Shown: in pieces, positions 18,163 to 28,236 of the stretch
Layout of the letters: every line of letters starts with the position of its first letter
Numbering within the stretch: position 1 is the stretch's first letter
Assembly: GCF_947495925.1 (NCBI RefSeq)
Contig: NZ_CANMAU010000002.1
Location: 372,001 to 436,000 of the forward strand
Source of the DNA: an uncultured Algibacter sp.
GTDB lineage: Bacteria; Bacteroidota; Bacteroidia; Flavobacteriales; Flavobacteriaceae
Direction of reading: 5' to 3'
DNA length: 64,000 nt
Translations under genes and position numbers: made by a program
Notes under the pieces: model-generated
Seen by the model: the letters and a program-made list of their open reading frames with translations, nothing else
Database searches by the model: none
Told to the model about the DNA's origin: nothing

Positions 18163-19761
18163 TTATTCTAAAATTACAAATTCAATTCGCCTATTTGCTT
18201 GTAAATCATCGTCAGAACAATCCGATTTACAATCTATCAATGGTTGCGTTTCACCATATCCTTTTGATTGTAATCTATCTTGAGAAATACCTTTAGATAA
18301 AATATATTTAACTGCGGATGCTGCGCGTTTATTAGATAAGTTTAAATTGTAAGACTCTCTACCCTTATTATCTGTATGGGCATTAATCATCAATTTCATT
18401 TCTAGATTTTCCTTAAGTACTTTTACAATTTTGTTTAATGATATGGTGGATTCCTCCTTAACATTCCATTTATTAAAGTCAAAATAAATATTTTCTAAAA
18501 CGATTTGTAATTTGTCATTCACTTCTGCAATCACAGGTTCAGTTATAACAAGCTCTAAATTCATTTCATAATCACTTGTATTGCCAACATTTGAGAAAAA
18601 AGAAAAGGATTCATCTTTAAAGCCATCCTTACTAGTTTTTAAAATGTATTTTTCATAAGGTGCAACATCAAATTTATATACTCCTTGTTCATTACTTGTT
18701 GTTCTGGCTATTTCTTCTCCATCTATGTCTTCCAAAACAACCAAAGTATTGGGTAGGTTTATTTGTGTTTCCTTATCAGTAATGTTTCCACTTAATATTT
18801 GAATTACATCATCATTAGTCGCTGTATAGATGTCATAACCTCCCTTGCCTCCTTGTCTATTCGACGTTACATAGCCTTTGTTTCTACCAGCTAAAAAATA
18901 TGCAATCTCGTCCGATGAGGAGTTTATGGTATTACCAAGGTTAATAACAGGTGAAAAGCCACTTTTTGATATTCTACTTCTAAACACATCATAACCGCCT
19001 AAATTTTCATGTCCTTTTGAAGAGAAAAATAAATGCTTTCCGTCTAGAGAAAGTGCTGGGTACTTTTCGTCTTTTACTGTATTTATGGTGTTTCCTAGGT
19101 TTTTAGGCGCACTTAATGTGCCGTCTGCATTAATATTTGAAACATATAAATCGTATCCGCCTATCGCATCAGGGAAATTAGCTGAAAAATAAAGTTTATC
19201 GCCAGATTTATTTACAAAAGGTGTTTCAATGGAAATGTTAGGTTCATTGAAGCTAACTAAAGCATGGTTAATCCATATTCCAATTGTGTTTTCTTGTAAC
19301 TCGGCTTTATAAAGTTTAAATTCGAGGGAATTCTCTTTGCTACTTCTGGTATAATAAACGGTCTGTTGATCTGGAGAAAATGTTAGATTATCCTCACTAT
19401 TGTTAGAATTCAAGATTTTTGAGAATAACAAAGGCCTGCTTAACGATCCATTTGCACTAATGTCTGCACGAAATAATTCTTTGAATGCTTCACCCGTATT
19501 TGGGTCAATTTTAGCAACTCCTCCAATTTTTTTTGTAGAAACTAAAATGATTTTATCTCTATATATATCTGAACCAATTTCAGAATACTTCGTATTAATA
19601 CCAGCATCAATTAATTCAAAACTAAACCCATTAGATCCAATATTTGAATTAATTTGACCATCGTGAAGATTTTTATTTATATTAAAATTTGAATTCGAAG
19701 TGCCTTGACTATAGCTAAAGCTGCAAATAAGGCAAATGAAAAAAGATACTATTGCTTTCAT
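18163..19761 (-). CDS. OmpA family protein with PD40 beta-propeller
   Basis: The order in this 532-residue protein is: signal peptide ending SYSQ (about 1-19); WD40-like PD40 propeller blades (about 60-310), with repeated motifs such as SPDQQTVYYTRS, GDKLYFSANFPDAIGGYD and GKHLFFSSKGHENLGGYDVF; a carboxypeptidase-regulatory-like domain (about 325-400); and an OmpA peptidoglycan-binding domain (about 420-532) with NAHTDNKGRESYNLNLSNKRA. It should be periplasmic and anchored to peptidoglycan. The same architecture is seen in PorE of the type IX secretion system, but many paralogues exist and nothing here assigns it to secretion. It stands alone. Confidence 0.9.
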   Translation of the reverse strand: MKAIVSFFICLICSFSYSQGTSNSNFNINKNLHDGQINSNIGSNGFSFELIDAGINTKYSEIGSDIYRDKIILVSTKKIGGVAKIDPNTGEAFKELFRADISANGSLSRPLLFSKILNSNNSEDNLTFSPDQQTVYYTRSSKENSLEFKLYKAELQENTIGIWINHALVSFNEPNISIETPFVNKSGDKLYFSANFPDAIGGYDLYVSNINADGTLSAPKNLGNTINTVKDEKYPALSLDGKHLFFSSKGHENLGGYDVFRSRISKSGFSPVINLGNTINSSSDEIAYFLAGRNKGYVTSNRQGGKGGYDIYTATNDDVIQILSGNITDKETQINLPNTLVVLEDIDGEEIARTTSNEQGVYKFDVAPYEKYILKTSKDGFKDESFSFFSNVGNTSDYEMNLELVITEPVIAEVNDKLQIVLENIYFDFNKWNVKEESTISLNKIVKVLKENLEMKLMINAHTDNKGRESYNLNLSNKRAASAVKYILSKGISQDRLQSKGYGETQPLIDCKSDCSDDDLQANRRIEFVILE

Positions 19762-19888
19762 TTAATTGAGGGATTATAATGAATTAAGACTATAAATATA
19801 GAACTGATAAAAAGCTTTAATCGAATTTCATAGATTAATCGCCATTTAATTCGACAAGTTATTAGTTTTTTACGGTTTTTACTAAAAT

Positions 19889-21403
19889 TTAATTGTTAAG
19901 TTTTAACAATTCATCCATGTACTCGCGAGTGTTAGCAAGTCTCGGGATTTTGTGCTGGCCACCTAACTTATTATTTTGTTTTAACCAATCATAAAACAGG
20001 TGATAACGAGCTACATGAATTTTTGGTTTGTTAAGTGTGATATTATTGTGGCGTTTTGCTTCATAATCAGAGTTTAATGATTTCAGGGCATTATCAAATA
20101 ATTCGTTAAAATAGTTAATGTCTTTTGGGGGTGTTTTAAACTCAATCAACCATTCATGAGCACCTTTTTCTTTACCTTCCATAAAAATAGGAGCAGCAGT
20201 GAAATCTACTATTTCTGATTTTGTGCGTTTGCATACTTTTTTAAGCGCATTTTCGGCATTCTCAATAATAAGTTCTTCTCCAAACACGTTGATATGATGC
20301 TTTGTTCTTCCTGATATTTTAATCCTGTATGGGTTTAATGATGTAAACCTTACAGTATCCCCAATCTTATACCGCCATAACCCTGCATTTGTAGTAATAA
20401 TTACAGCATAATTTTGGTTTAATTTGACTTCACTTAGAGGGATTGCTTTTTCCTCTGCAGTGGCATATATGTTCATTGGAATAAACTCATAAAAAATACC
20501 ATAATCAAGCATCAATAGTAGTTCATTAGAATCATTTCGGTCTTGAATGGCAAAAAAACCCTCTGAAGCATTATAAGTCTCGTAATACTTAAAATCCTTA
20601 TTATGAAGAATATTTTTGTACTGATCTTTATATGGTGTGAAACTTACCCCGCCATGAAAATACACTTCAAGGTTTGGCCAGACTTCATGTAAATTTTGCT
20701 TTCCTGTAGTTTCTAAAACATTATTAAGTAAAACTAACATCCAGGACGGGACACCCGCCAGACTTGTAACATTCTCGTTAATAGTTTCATCAACTATGGC
20801 TTGCATTTTATGCTCCCAATCACTCATTAAAGACACCTTACTGCTAGGGGTACTGCTAAACTCTGCCCAAAAAGGCATGTTATCAATTAAGATAGCAGAT
20901 AAATCGCCAAAAACAGTCCCATTTTCCGTGTATAGTTCTTTACTGCCTCCTAGACGTAAGCTTTTACCTGTAAACAATTGAGAATCTTCATTATTGTTTA
21001 AATACATGCAGAGCAAATCTTTACTTGCTGCATAATGGCAATCTTCAAGAGACTCCATACTCACAGGAATGAATTTGCTTTTGGCTCTTGTTGTACCACT
21101 AGATTTTGCAAACCACTTTATTGGAGTGGGCCAAAATAAATTACTCTCGCCGCGTCGCGAACGCTCAATAACATCTTGCCAGCCATCATAGTTTTTTATG
21201 GGTACACGTTCGGCAAAAGTTCTGTAGTTCTTTATCGATGCGAAGTCGTGCTCTTTTCCAATTTCAGTGTCTTTTGCTATACCAATTAAACTTAATAGTA
21301 ATTCATTTTGTACTTCATTTGGGTATTTTAAAAACAACTCAATTTGATGAAATCGTTTTTTTAAAAACCAAGAAGCAATTGAATTAACTATAGGTATTGG
21401 CAT
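19889..21403 (-). CDS. GH3 auxin-responsive promoter family acyl-adenylate enzyme
   Basis: The protein belongs to the GH3/JAR1 family: adenylate-forming enzymes that in plants join amino acids to hormone acids. The ATP-binding motif SSGTTRAKSKFIPVS is near residue 115, the second adenylation block YETYNASEGFFAIQD near 280, and the hinge region LWRYKIGDTVRF near 345. Length of 504 is typical of bacterial members. The bacterial substrate is unknown. DUF2797 is divergently transcribed 42 bases away. 'GH3' here does not mean glycoside hydrolase family 3. Confidence 0.9.
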   Translation of the reverse strand: MPIPIVNSIASWFLKKRFHQIELFLKYPNEVQNELLLSLIGIAKDTEIGKEHDFASIKNYRTFAERVPIKNYDGWQDVIERSRRGESNLFWPTPIKWFAKSSGTTRAKSKFIPVSMESLEDCHYAASKDLLCMYLNNNEDSQLFTGKSLRLGGSKELYTENGTVFGDLSAILIDNMPFWAEFSSTPSSKVSLMSDWEHKMQAIVDETINENVTSLAGVPSWMLVLLNNVLETTGKQNLHEVWPNLEVYFHGGVSFTPYKDQYKNILHNKDFKYYETYNASEGFFAIQDRNDSNELLLMLDYGIFYEFIPMNIYATAEEKAIPLSEVKLNQNYAVIITTNAGLWRYKIGDTVRFTSLNPYRIKISGRTKHHINVFGEELIIENAENALKKVCKRTKSEIVDFTAAPIFMEGKEKGAHEWLIEFKTPPKDINYFNELFDNALKSLNSDYEAKRHNNITLNKPKIHVARYHLFYDWLKQNNKLGGQHKIPRLANTREYMDELLKLNN

Positions 21404-21445
21404 ATTTATTTTATCTTTAAGATTTTAAAAATAATACTTTTTTTC

Positions 21446-22240
21446 ATGACCTACCAAGGTGTTTTAACAAAAATGACAACCGAGTTTTCTAGTCCGATTC
21501 AGTACTATTTAGTGTTTGAAAATGACTTTATAAACATGAACCAATTATTGGATAAAAATATCACCATTAAGTTTGTTAAGTATCAATGTTTAAACTGTGG
21601 TTTGGATAAACCTATTTACAGACAGGGTTTCGATAAGCAGTGTTTTTATGATACAGCGAAGGCTGGAGATTGGATTATGAGGCCAGAATTGAGCACTGCA
21701 CATTTGGGTAAAGAAGATCGTGATTTAGAGTATGAAAAAAGAGCTCAGTTACAAGCACATATTGTATACTTAGCTAATTCTAGTAATGTAAAGGTTGGTG
21801 TAACAAGAAAAAGTCAAGTACCTACAAGATGGATTGATCAAGGCGCTCATGAGGCTATTGAGATTGTTGAGGTACCTAATAGGTATTTAGCTGGAATCAC
21901 TGAAGTTGCTTTAAAAGAGCATGTGGCTGACAAAACCAATTGGAGGAAAATGCTTAAAAATGATATTGAAGACGAAAACTTAGTTGAATGGAGAGATCGA
22001 TTATCTCAATATATTCCTAAGGAAGTTGAAGATTATTTCATTGATAATAATACGGAAACACATTTAGAGTTCCCAGTAAATAAATATCCTGAAAAACCAA
22101 AAAGCTTAAATCTTATAAAGTCTCAACAATACTCAGGAAAATTGGTTGGTGTTAAAGGGCAATATCTAATTTTCGAAGATCAAACTGTTTTTAACATTCG
22201 AGCTAATGAGGGCTTGGTGGTTAATATCTCAATGGATTAG
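21446..22240 (+). CDS. DUF2797 domain protein
   Basis: This 264-residue cytoplasmic protein carries cysteines in YQCLNCGLDKPIYRQGFDKQCFYD that could bind zinc. It also contains the family signature NVKVGVTRKSQVPTRWIDQGA followed by a long helical part. The middle segment (VGVTRKSQVPTRWIDQGA) is reminiscent of GIY-YIG nuclease folds, but I cannot confirm a complete active site. The function is unknown. Its 3' end overlaps the convergent LysE gene by 4 bases. Confidence 0.8.
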   Translation: MTYQGVLTKMTTEFSSPIQYYLVFENDFINMNQLLDKNITIKFVKYQCLNCGLDKPIYRQGFDKQCFYDTAKAGDWIMRPELSTAHLGKEDRDLEYEKRAQLQAHIVYLANSSNVKVGVTRKSQVPTRWIDQGAHEAIEIVEVPNRYLAGITEVALKEHVADKTNWRKMLKNDIEDENLVEWRDRLSQYIPKEVEDYFIDNNTETHLEFPVNKYPEKPKSLNLIKSQQYSGKLVGVKGQYLIFEDQTVFNIRANEGLVVNISMD

Positions 22241-22860
22241 AAAACGTATATTTTCAAAGCTTGAATAAAGCTTAAGAATATTAAAAGTAAACCAGTGACT
22301 TTATTCACGATCTTATTTATATTTTGAATTTTACTTTTTATGACGAGACTGACTTTACTATAGGCATATAAGGTTAAAAGTTTCCCAAGATAGACTCCTG
22401 AAAAGAATAAAAACAAAGTCGAGAATGATGATTTTAGGGACAACATAAAATCATTACTATTTATAACGCCATAAGCAATAACCCAGTAAATTAAAACAGG
22501 AGGGTTTATCATACCTAATAAAAACCCAGTTGCATATTTTGATTTGGTGACTATTCTTTTTTTAGAAGTAGCACTAGATTGTTTTTTAAGCAATAAGATA
22601 CTACCCGCAACAAACAGGATGACTACCAGTAAAACTTGTACCCATAGGTTGTTATTAAAAAAATCTTTAATTACTTTATTGAAATGAAGTGTATAGTATG
22701 ACAGTATAACCTCTGCGATTCCAGCTGTAATTGCAATTTTAAAGGCTTGTTGAGCATTCTGCTTTAATGTTGTATTGATTACCGCAATATTTGAAGCTCC
22801 TAGCGGTAATGCGCTTATGGTGGCGGTTAAAAACCCAATAAGTAAGTATATTAGAATCAC
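22237..22860 (-). CDS. LysE family transporter
   Basis: Six hydrophobic segments span the 207 residues, and the N terminus IYLLIGFLTATISALPLGA with GASNIAVINTTLK has the LysE/RhtB pattern of a glycine-proline rich first helix. These inner-membrane proteins export amino acids or small metabolites. The substrate is not evident. It converges with DUF2797. Confidence 0.78.
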   Translation of the reverse strand: MILIYLLIGFLTATISALPLGASNIAVINTTLKQNAQQAFKIAITAGIAEVILSYYTLHFNKVIKDFFNNNLWVQVLLVVILFVAGSILLLKKQSSATSKKRIVTKSKYATGFLLGMINPPVLIYWVIAYGVINSNDFMLSLKSSFSTLFLFFSGVYLGKLLTLYAYSKVSLVIKSKIQNINKIVNKVTGLLLIFLSFIQALKIYVF

Positions 22861-22949
22861 ATTTGTTTTGTGTAAACAAACCGCGAAAACTTACAGTTTT
22901 GTTTTTAATATTTTAAAAGAAATGAAGTAAAGGTGTGGGCGAAAACAAA

Positions 22950-22985
22950 AAAATCCATTTACAAACATGATGTAAATGGATTTTA
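22950..22985 (-). terminator. Rho-independent terminator after rpsU
   Basis: The stem ATCCATTTACA / TGTAAATGGAT with a seven-base loop lies 22 bases past the rpsU stop. Read on the minus strand it is followed by seven T. Confidence 0.85.
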
Positions 22986-23006
22986 AATTATTTAGAAAGA
23001 GTCAAT

Positions 23007-23201
23007 TTATATATCCTCTTGATCTCTTAAATTTTGAATATATGCTGCTTTTTGAACTTCACGACGTCTTTTTACAGAAGGTTTAGTGAAAAACTGACCA
23101 TCTCTTAGATTTTGCATTACTTTAATGTTTCTGTGTTTTCTTTTGTAACGCTTTAAAGCGCGTTCTATATTTTCGCCGTCTTTTACAATTATTTTTAACA
23201 T
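23007..23201 (-). CDS. rpsU: 30S ribosomal protein S21
   Basis: The 64 residues are rich in Lys and Arg, with the family pattern MLKIIVKDGENIERALKRY and the middle KPSVKRRREVQKA. S21 sits at the mRNA exit region of the small subunit. In Bacteroidota S21 is among the ribosomal proteins around the anti-Shine-Dalgarno sequence, consistent with the lack of such sites here. It is transcribed alone, with a terminator directly after it. Confidence 0.95.
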   Translation of the reverse strand: MLKIIVKDGENIERALKRYKRKHRNIKVMQNLRDGQFFTKPSVKRRREVQKAAYIQNLRDQEDI

Positions 23202-23325
23202 ATATATGGTACTTTATTTTTTATTTTTAATCTATCCTTTTAAAAGGGATGGCAAAATTCAATATTTTTATTAAGAAAACCTAATAAATAGTAAATTTTT
23301 TAATCAATTGATACTGTTTGTATTA

Positions 23326-25995
23326 TTAATTTACCGTGTCCTTTTTGGATTTGCCTAATAAACCTCCTAAAACATTTTTAACAGCCTCTGTTGTTTGGTC
23401 CGTTTTGGCTGAGTCTTTAGGTGTTTTACCTGACTTTATAATATCATTTAAAACATTTTCAACAGTATTGTTTTGCTCTTTTTTTATCGAATCGGTTTTA
23501 GATTGATTTTCTCCAATAACATCATTAATTAAATTATTTACTTCAGCTTTTCCTTGATTTAGTAATTTCTGCTTTTGAATTTCAACAAGTTGGTTTGATA
23601 GATTTTTAACGCCACTACTTAAATCAGATTTGATAGAAGGATTTGCATAGCTACCACCAATATTTGCAGTTACTGGAATAGATATGTTGTTTATTTCATA
23701 GTCGTTAATACTTCCAATAAGTCTATTGACATCGCTACCTAGATATTTGGCGGGAACATTAAAAATGGCATTATAATTTATGGTTTTATCAAAACCATGG
23801 GCGCCAGAGACTTCGATGTCAATATCTTTATATTTGAAATTAAAAGGTTTTACGGCTACTTGGCCATCTGTAAATTCAACATGCGCTTTTAGGTCTTTTA
23901 AATCTAGCTTGTCAAAATCAACAAAGCCTAATGCGCCATCCAATTTAGTTATTAAATCATCTTGATTTTTGTTTATCCTAGTTGCTAACAATTCAGCTAA
24001 AGCATCACCAGACATAGAATTTAAATTAGGTAAAAAGTCTTTATCTAAACTGCCCGATAGTTTTAGGTCTGTATTTAATTTTCCATCGAGAACCTTAGCA
24101 ATTGGAGCTAAATTTTGTAAGAGCTCTAACCCTTTAAAGGATTTAGAAATATCCAAGTTTTTCGCACCAAGGTTCAAATTAAACGTAGGGGTTTTTTCTT
24201 TTGTGGAAACATCGCCAGATATTGAGAGAGCTCCATCAAAAATACTTGAAGTCATGTTTTCAAGTATGGCTTTTTGATTTTTTATAAACAACGTTCCTTT
24301 TAAGTCTTTTAGATTTAAATTATCATAAACTACCGCTTTGGCATTTGCGTTTATAGTGCAGTCTAAAAATGATGGAATCTTAAGAGATTCTGAATCTCCT
24401 GTGGTTTTGTTTTCAGTTGATGAGTCCTCTTCAGACATAAAATCACTTACCTTGAAGTTATTAGAATTGACATTAAAATTACCTTTAAGCGTACCATCAC
24501 TTAATAAAAACCCAAGAAGATTATTTATACTTCCGGTCGCATCCAAATCGCTATTGCCAGTTTTTGCTTTAAATGTATTTAATGATACGGTTGCTGGATT
24601 AAACGTCATATTGGCTTGAGAAATATGTATTGGGTTTACAATATCTTCAGAAGAGAAAATGAAATCTGTAATGCTTACTGAGCCTTCATTTTTTATGCGA
24701 TCATAGGCATTTGTTTCTAAAGCATCCATGTCAAATCTGGTATTTAACTTGCCTTTTAAAATACCACTTAAATCATGTTCCAACTCAATAGGGTATACTT
24801 TAGTAATGTTGCCTAAACTTAAAATACCATCTACATGCGCATTAACCATCATATTTTTTGTGATGTTTTTTAAAGTAGTTGATGATTTAAAAACATCATT
24901 ATCAATTTTAAAGTCAAGAGCTTTAATGTCAATATAGGTATCATCAACCAGACCAGTTGTGTTTTTTATAATGGTATTAATATTAATATGATCAACGCGT
25001 TTAGGTAAATCAGGATATTTAAAGGAAGCATTATTTGAACTGATGCGAATATCGAGCTTGGGTATCGTTTCATCTGAACTTAAGCCTTTAATGACTCCTT
25101 TAATTTTAAAATCTCCTGAGGTTTCAACATCTTCAATGTTTTTAGAATAGGTTTTTGGGATTATTGCCAAAAAGTTTTTAAAGTTAGATTCCGGGTTTTC
25201 GAAAGTAATATCAATCTCTTGTCCATTTTCAACTTGCTGAACATAACCTTCAAAATGAAGTGGTAGGTCGTTAATAAATCCTTTATTGTCTTTAAAAGTG
25301 TATTTGCTGTTTGCTAAGTCTAGACCTATTAAGGCATCGATTTTAATGGAATTATTATTTAAATAATTGGTGCTGTTTATAGTGAAACTCACATTGGCAT
25401 TACTGGTTGTATTTAGTTCTGAAGTTTCAGCAGAAAATGTGCCATGACCTTCATGATTTAATTCTGAGATGTGAATTAAAGTCTCAGAAATTTCATCTAT
25501 ATAGGTGAGTGCACTATTTTTTATTTGGTAGTCTTCAATGCTGAAAGAAAAACTACTGGTTTCTTCTTCTGCGGAAGCGTTATTAGAATCTTCTTTAGTA
25601 ATGTCGTAATTATTGTTGCCAAAGGAGTCTGTTTTTAAGGTTAATAGGGCTTCATTAACATAAATAGCGTTGACTACAATAGGGTCTTCACTCGCATTTT
25701 TAAATAATTCTTTTATAGACATGGTGAAGTCAATGTCTTTTACAGTAACAAAAGTCTCATCTTTAAAAGGTTCAAAATTTGTAATCACCAAATCATTTAC
25801 GTTTACATGAGCTTGCGGGAAACTTTGAATAAAACTTAGGCTAACAGCATTAAATTCTACTTGCGCATTAAGGTTTTGATTTATAAATCGTTTTACCATA
25901 TCCTGTATTTGACCTTGAAAGGCAAAAGGGATGGCAATTAAAAGAGCGATGATAATAAGTATGGTAATTCCAATAATTTTAAATGCTTTCTTCAT
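23326..25995 (-). CDS. AsmA family envelope protein
   Basis: A single N-terminal membrane segment (IIGITILIIIALLIAIPFAF) is followed by about 850 residues of repeating beta structure. AsmA-type blocks sit at the start (VNDLVITNFEPF, VEFNAVSLSFIQSFPQAHV) and near the C terminus (GALGFVDFDKLDLKDLKAHVEFTDGQVAVKPF). Family members are bridge-like proteins spanning the periplasm and probably move lipids between membranes. The frame opens at 26022, but the membrane segment begins better from the ATG at 25995. The C terminus (about 780-890) is polar, with Lys- and Asn-rich low complexity. Confidence 0.88.
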   Translation of the reverse strand: MKKAFKIIGITILIIIALLIAIPFAFQGQIQDMVKRFINQNLNAQVEFNAVSLSFIQSFPQAHVNVNDLVITNFEPFKDETFVTVKDIDFTMSIKELFKNASEDPIVVNAIYVNEALLTLKTDSFGNNNYDITKEDSNNASAEEETSSFSFSIEDYQIKNSALTYIDEISETLIHISELNHEGHGTFSAETSELNTTSNANVSFTINSTNYLNNNSIKIDALIGLDLANSKYTFKDNKGFINDLPLHFEGYVQQVENGQEIDITFENPESNFKNFLAIIPKTYSKNIEDVETSGDFKIKGVIKGLSSDETIPKLDIRISSNNASFKYPDLPKRVDHININTIIKNTTGLVDDTYIDIKALDFKIDNDVFKSSTTLKNITKNMMVNAHVDGILSLGNITKVYPIELEHDLSGILKGKLNTRFDMDALETNAYDRIKNEGSVSITDFIFSSEDIVNPIHISQANMTFNPATVSLNTFKAKTGNSDLDATGSINNLLGFLLSDGTLKGNFNVNSNNFKVSDFMSEEDSSTENKTTGDSESLKIPSFLDCTINANAKAVVYDNLNLKDLKGTLFIKNQKAILENMTSSIFDGALSISGDVSTKEKTPTFNLNLGAKNLDISKSFKGLELLQNLAPIAKVLDGKLNTDLKLSGSLDKDFLPNLNSMSGDALAELLATRINKNQDDLITKLDGALGFVDFDKLDLKDLKAHVEFTDGQVAVKPFNFKYKDIDIEVSGAHGFDKTINYNAIFNVPAKYLGSDVNRLIGSINDYEINNISIPVTANIGGSYANPSIKSDLSSGVKNLSNQLVEIQKQKLLNQGKAEVNNLINDVIGENQSKTDSIKKEQNNTVENVLNDIIKSGKTPKDSAKTDQTTEAVKNVLGGLLGKSKKDTVN

Positions 25996-26130
25996 TGGGG
26001 TTAATTTGTAATTTGTACACACGTATTTTACTTAAAATAAACCAACAATATGGTTTAATAAGTATATACGTACAGAATAATGTTTTAGTTGAACGAAGTG
26101 AAAAAGTTTAATGTAATTTATCCCTTAACG

Positions 26131-26856
26131 CTATTTTTTGATTAAATCTGCTCCCAGAAAATCTATCTCTTCATTGACCTTTAAATTGAAACGTTTCCTG
26201 AATAAATAAACACTTAGATATAAAAAAGGAGTGTCTAAAACCGCAATAAGGACTTTAAAAATAAAACCACTAATCAGTAAACCTTTAAAATTTACCCAAT
26301 CAATAATACCAAAAGAACAAAGAAGAAACACAATAGTAAAGGTGTCTACAAATTGAGAAAACCAAGTAGAGAAATTATTTCGCAACCAGAGGTGTTTGCC
26401 TTTGGTAAGGCGTTTCCAGAAATGATATATTTGAATGTCAACAAATTGAGCGAATAGATAGGTAAGCATACTTGCAAAAACGGCTATAGAAGAATTTCCA
26501 AATACAGTTTGAAACGTATCGTCTTTTACATAAGACCAAGAGATTGCAGGAACTACACTTCCCATTTTTATAATTAAAAGAGAGAATAAAGAAGCAAAAA
26601 TACCAGTCACAACAACATCATTAGCGCGTTTCTTGCCGTAAATTTCACTAATTAAATCTGTAATTAAAAAGGTAATGGGGTAGGGTAAAATACCAACAGA
26701 AATCTCAAAAAGTTTGCTACCAAATATTTCAATATCAAAAGGGTACCAGTAGAAGAATTTCTGAAAAATGAGGTTTGAAACAACAAGCGAGGTTATGAAT
26801 AAAGCACCTAAAAGGATGTATATACGTTGGGCTGCAAGTTTGTCTTTTAATGTCAT
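26131..26856 (-). CDS. queuosine precursor transporter (YhhQ/VUT family)
   Basis: Six or seven hydrophobic segments fill the 241 residues, with the family motifs FPYPITFLITDLISEIYGKKRAND-type (here ILPYPITFLITDLISEIYG) and NNFSTWFSQFVDT. The family takes up precursors of the tRNA base queuosine across the inner membrane. No preQ1 riboswitch is seen upstream. It is divergent from the FolK fusion gene. Confidence 0.88.
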   Translation of the reverse strand: MTLKDKLAAQRIYILLGALFITSLVVSNLIFQKFFYWYPFDIEIFGSKLFEISVGILPYPITFLITDLISEIYGKKRANDVVVTGIFASLFSLLIIKMGSVVPAISWSYVKDDTFQTVFGNSSIAVFASMLTYLFAQFVDIQIYHFWKRLTKGKHLWLRNNFSTWFSQFVDTFTIVFLLCSFGIIDWVNFKGLLISGFIFKVLIAVLDTPFLYLSVYLFRKRFNLKVNEEIDFLGADLIKK

Positions 26857-26925
26857 TTATAATTGTGAATAAATAGGTTGTGTAAATATAATGGATTAAA
26901 AATTGTTTTAGTTATTTTGCTTTTT

Positions 26926-28056
26926 ATGCAAAAACCAACGACATATCATATAGCCTTAGGAAGCAACAAAGGAGATAAACTTAAAAACCTTCAAGATGCT
27001 GTAGATACTATTCATGTTGAAATTGGAAACATTAAACTAATTTCTAAGGTGTATAAATCACCGGCTTTTGGTTTTGAAAGTGACGATTTTTTTAATGCAT
27101 GTTTAGTTTTAGAAAGTTATTTAGATTCAGAAACTGTATTGCAAAAACTGCTAAGAATTGAAACTAAAATGGGGCGCACACGCTCTGAAGGTAAAGGGTA
27201 TGAAGCTAGGGTTATAGACTTAGATATTATTTTTGCTGAAGATCAAATTATCGATACCGAAACGCTAAAGGTGCCTCATCCCGAAATGGGAAAGAGACGT
27301 TTTGTGTTGCAACCGCTTAATGATATAGGGACAAAAATTATTCATCCAACATTAAATAAAAAGGTTGCTATTTTATTAGAAGAATGCGAAGATAATTCTA
27401 TACTTGAGCCCATTAAAATTTGGTTGAAGAACCCTAGGAAATCATATAACTTTTCAAAATATAATTACATTGCTATTGAAGGCAATATTGGTGCAGGAAA
27501 AACAAGTTTAGCAATGTTGATGGCGCAAGATTTTAATGCCAAATTAATTTTAGAACGTTTTACTGATAATGCCTTTTTGCCTAAATTTTATGAAGATCCC
27601 TCAAGATATGCATTTCCTTTAGAAATGTCTTTTTTAGCAGATAGATACCAGCAAATTAGTGACGATTTATCTCAGTTAGATTTATTTAAAGAATTTATTG
27701 TTAGTGATTATGACGTGTTTAAATCGCTTATATTTTCTAAAATAACATTGAATGATGAGGAGTTTAGTTTATATAGAAAATTATTCTATTTAATGTTCAA
27801 GGATTTGCGAAAGCCTGATTTGTATATTTATTTATATCAAAATACCGAAAGTTTGCAGCAAAATATTAAAAAACGAGGACGCGATTATGAGCAAAATATA
27901 ACCGATGATTATTTAGAGAGAATAAACTCGGGATATTTAGACTTTTTAAAAACGCAGAAGGATTTTAATGTGAAGATTATTGATATTTCAGATAAAGATT
28001 TTGTCGAAAATAGAATGGATTATTTATCTGTGTTAAACGAGATGTGTGTGTTTTAA
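26926..28056 (+). CDS. folK: FolK (HPPK) - deoxynucleoside kinase fusion
   Basis: Two enzymes sit in one 376-residue chain. Residues about 1-165 are 6-hydroxymethyl-7,8-dihydropterin pyrophosphokinase (IALGSNKGDKLKNL, RIETKMGRTRSEG, VIDLDIIF, PHPEMGKRRFVLQPL), which activates pterin in folate synthesis. Residues about 183-376 form a deoxynucleoside kinase with P-loop GNIGAGKTS, ERFTDN, and the lid KKRGRDYEQ. The frame opens at 26878 but homology begins at the ATG at 26926. The fusion joins folate synthesis to nucleotide salvage and is known in Bacteroidota. A bidirectional terminator follows. Confidence 0.93.
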   Translation: MQKPTTYHIALGSNKGDKLKNLQDAVDTIHVEIGNIKLISKVYKSPAFGFESDDFFNACLVLESYLDSETVLQKLLRIETKMGRTRSEGKGYEARVIDLDIIFAEDQIIDTETLKVPHPEMGKRRFVLQPLNDIGTKIIHPTLNKKVAILLEECEDNSILEPIKIWLKNPRKSYNFSKYNYIAIEGNIGAGKTSLAMLMAQDFNAKLILERFTDNAFLPKFYEDPSRYAFPLEMSFLADRYQQISDDLSQLDLFKEFIVSDYDVFKSLIFSKITLNDEEFSLYRKLFYLMFKDLRKPDLYIYLYQNTESLQQNIKKRGRDYEQNITDDYLERINSGYLDFLKTQKDFNVKIIDISDKDFVENRMDYLSVLNEMCVF

Positions 28057-28190
28057 GTTTCGATTATACGTTAAGAATAACTAGCAATTCTCGATTTAGG
28101 TAAATCCAAAATTTTAAATTTTTTTATTCTGAATTAAGTTTAAAGTCTATTGAAAGGTAGGCTCTGTTTACGGATTTGGATAAAACTAAT

Positions 28191-28222
28191 AAACCCTCTA
28201 ATGAAATTTCATTAGAGGGTTT
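28191..28222. terminator. Bidirectional terminator between folK and the split gene
   Basis: A perfect 32-base palindrome with arms AAACCCTCTAATGAAA sits between the convergent genes. A- and T-rich flanks on both sides allow it to act in both directions. Confidence 0.8.
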
Positions 28223-28236
28223 ATTGTTTACGTTTT

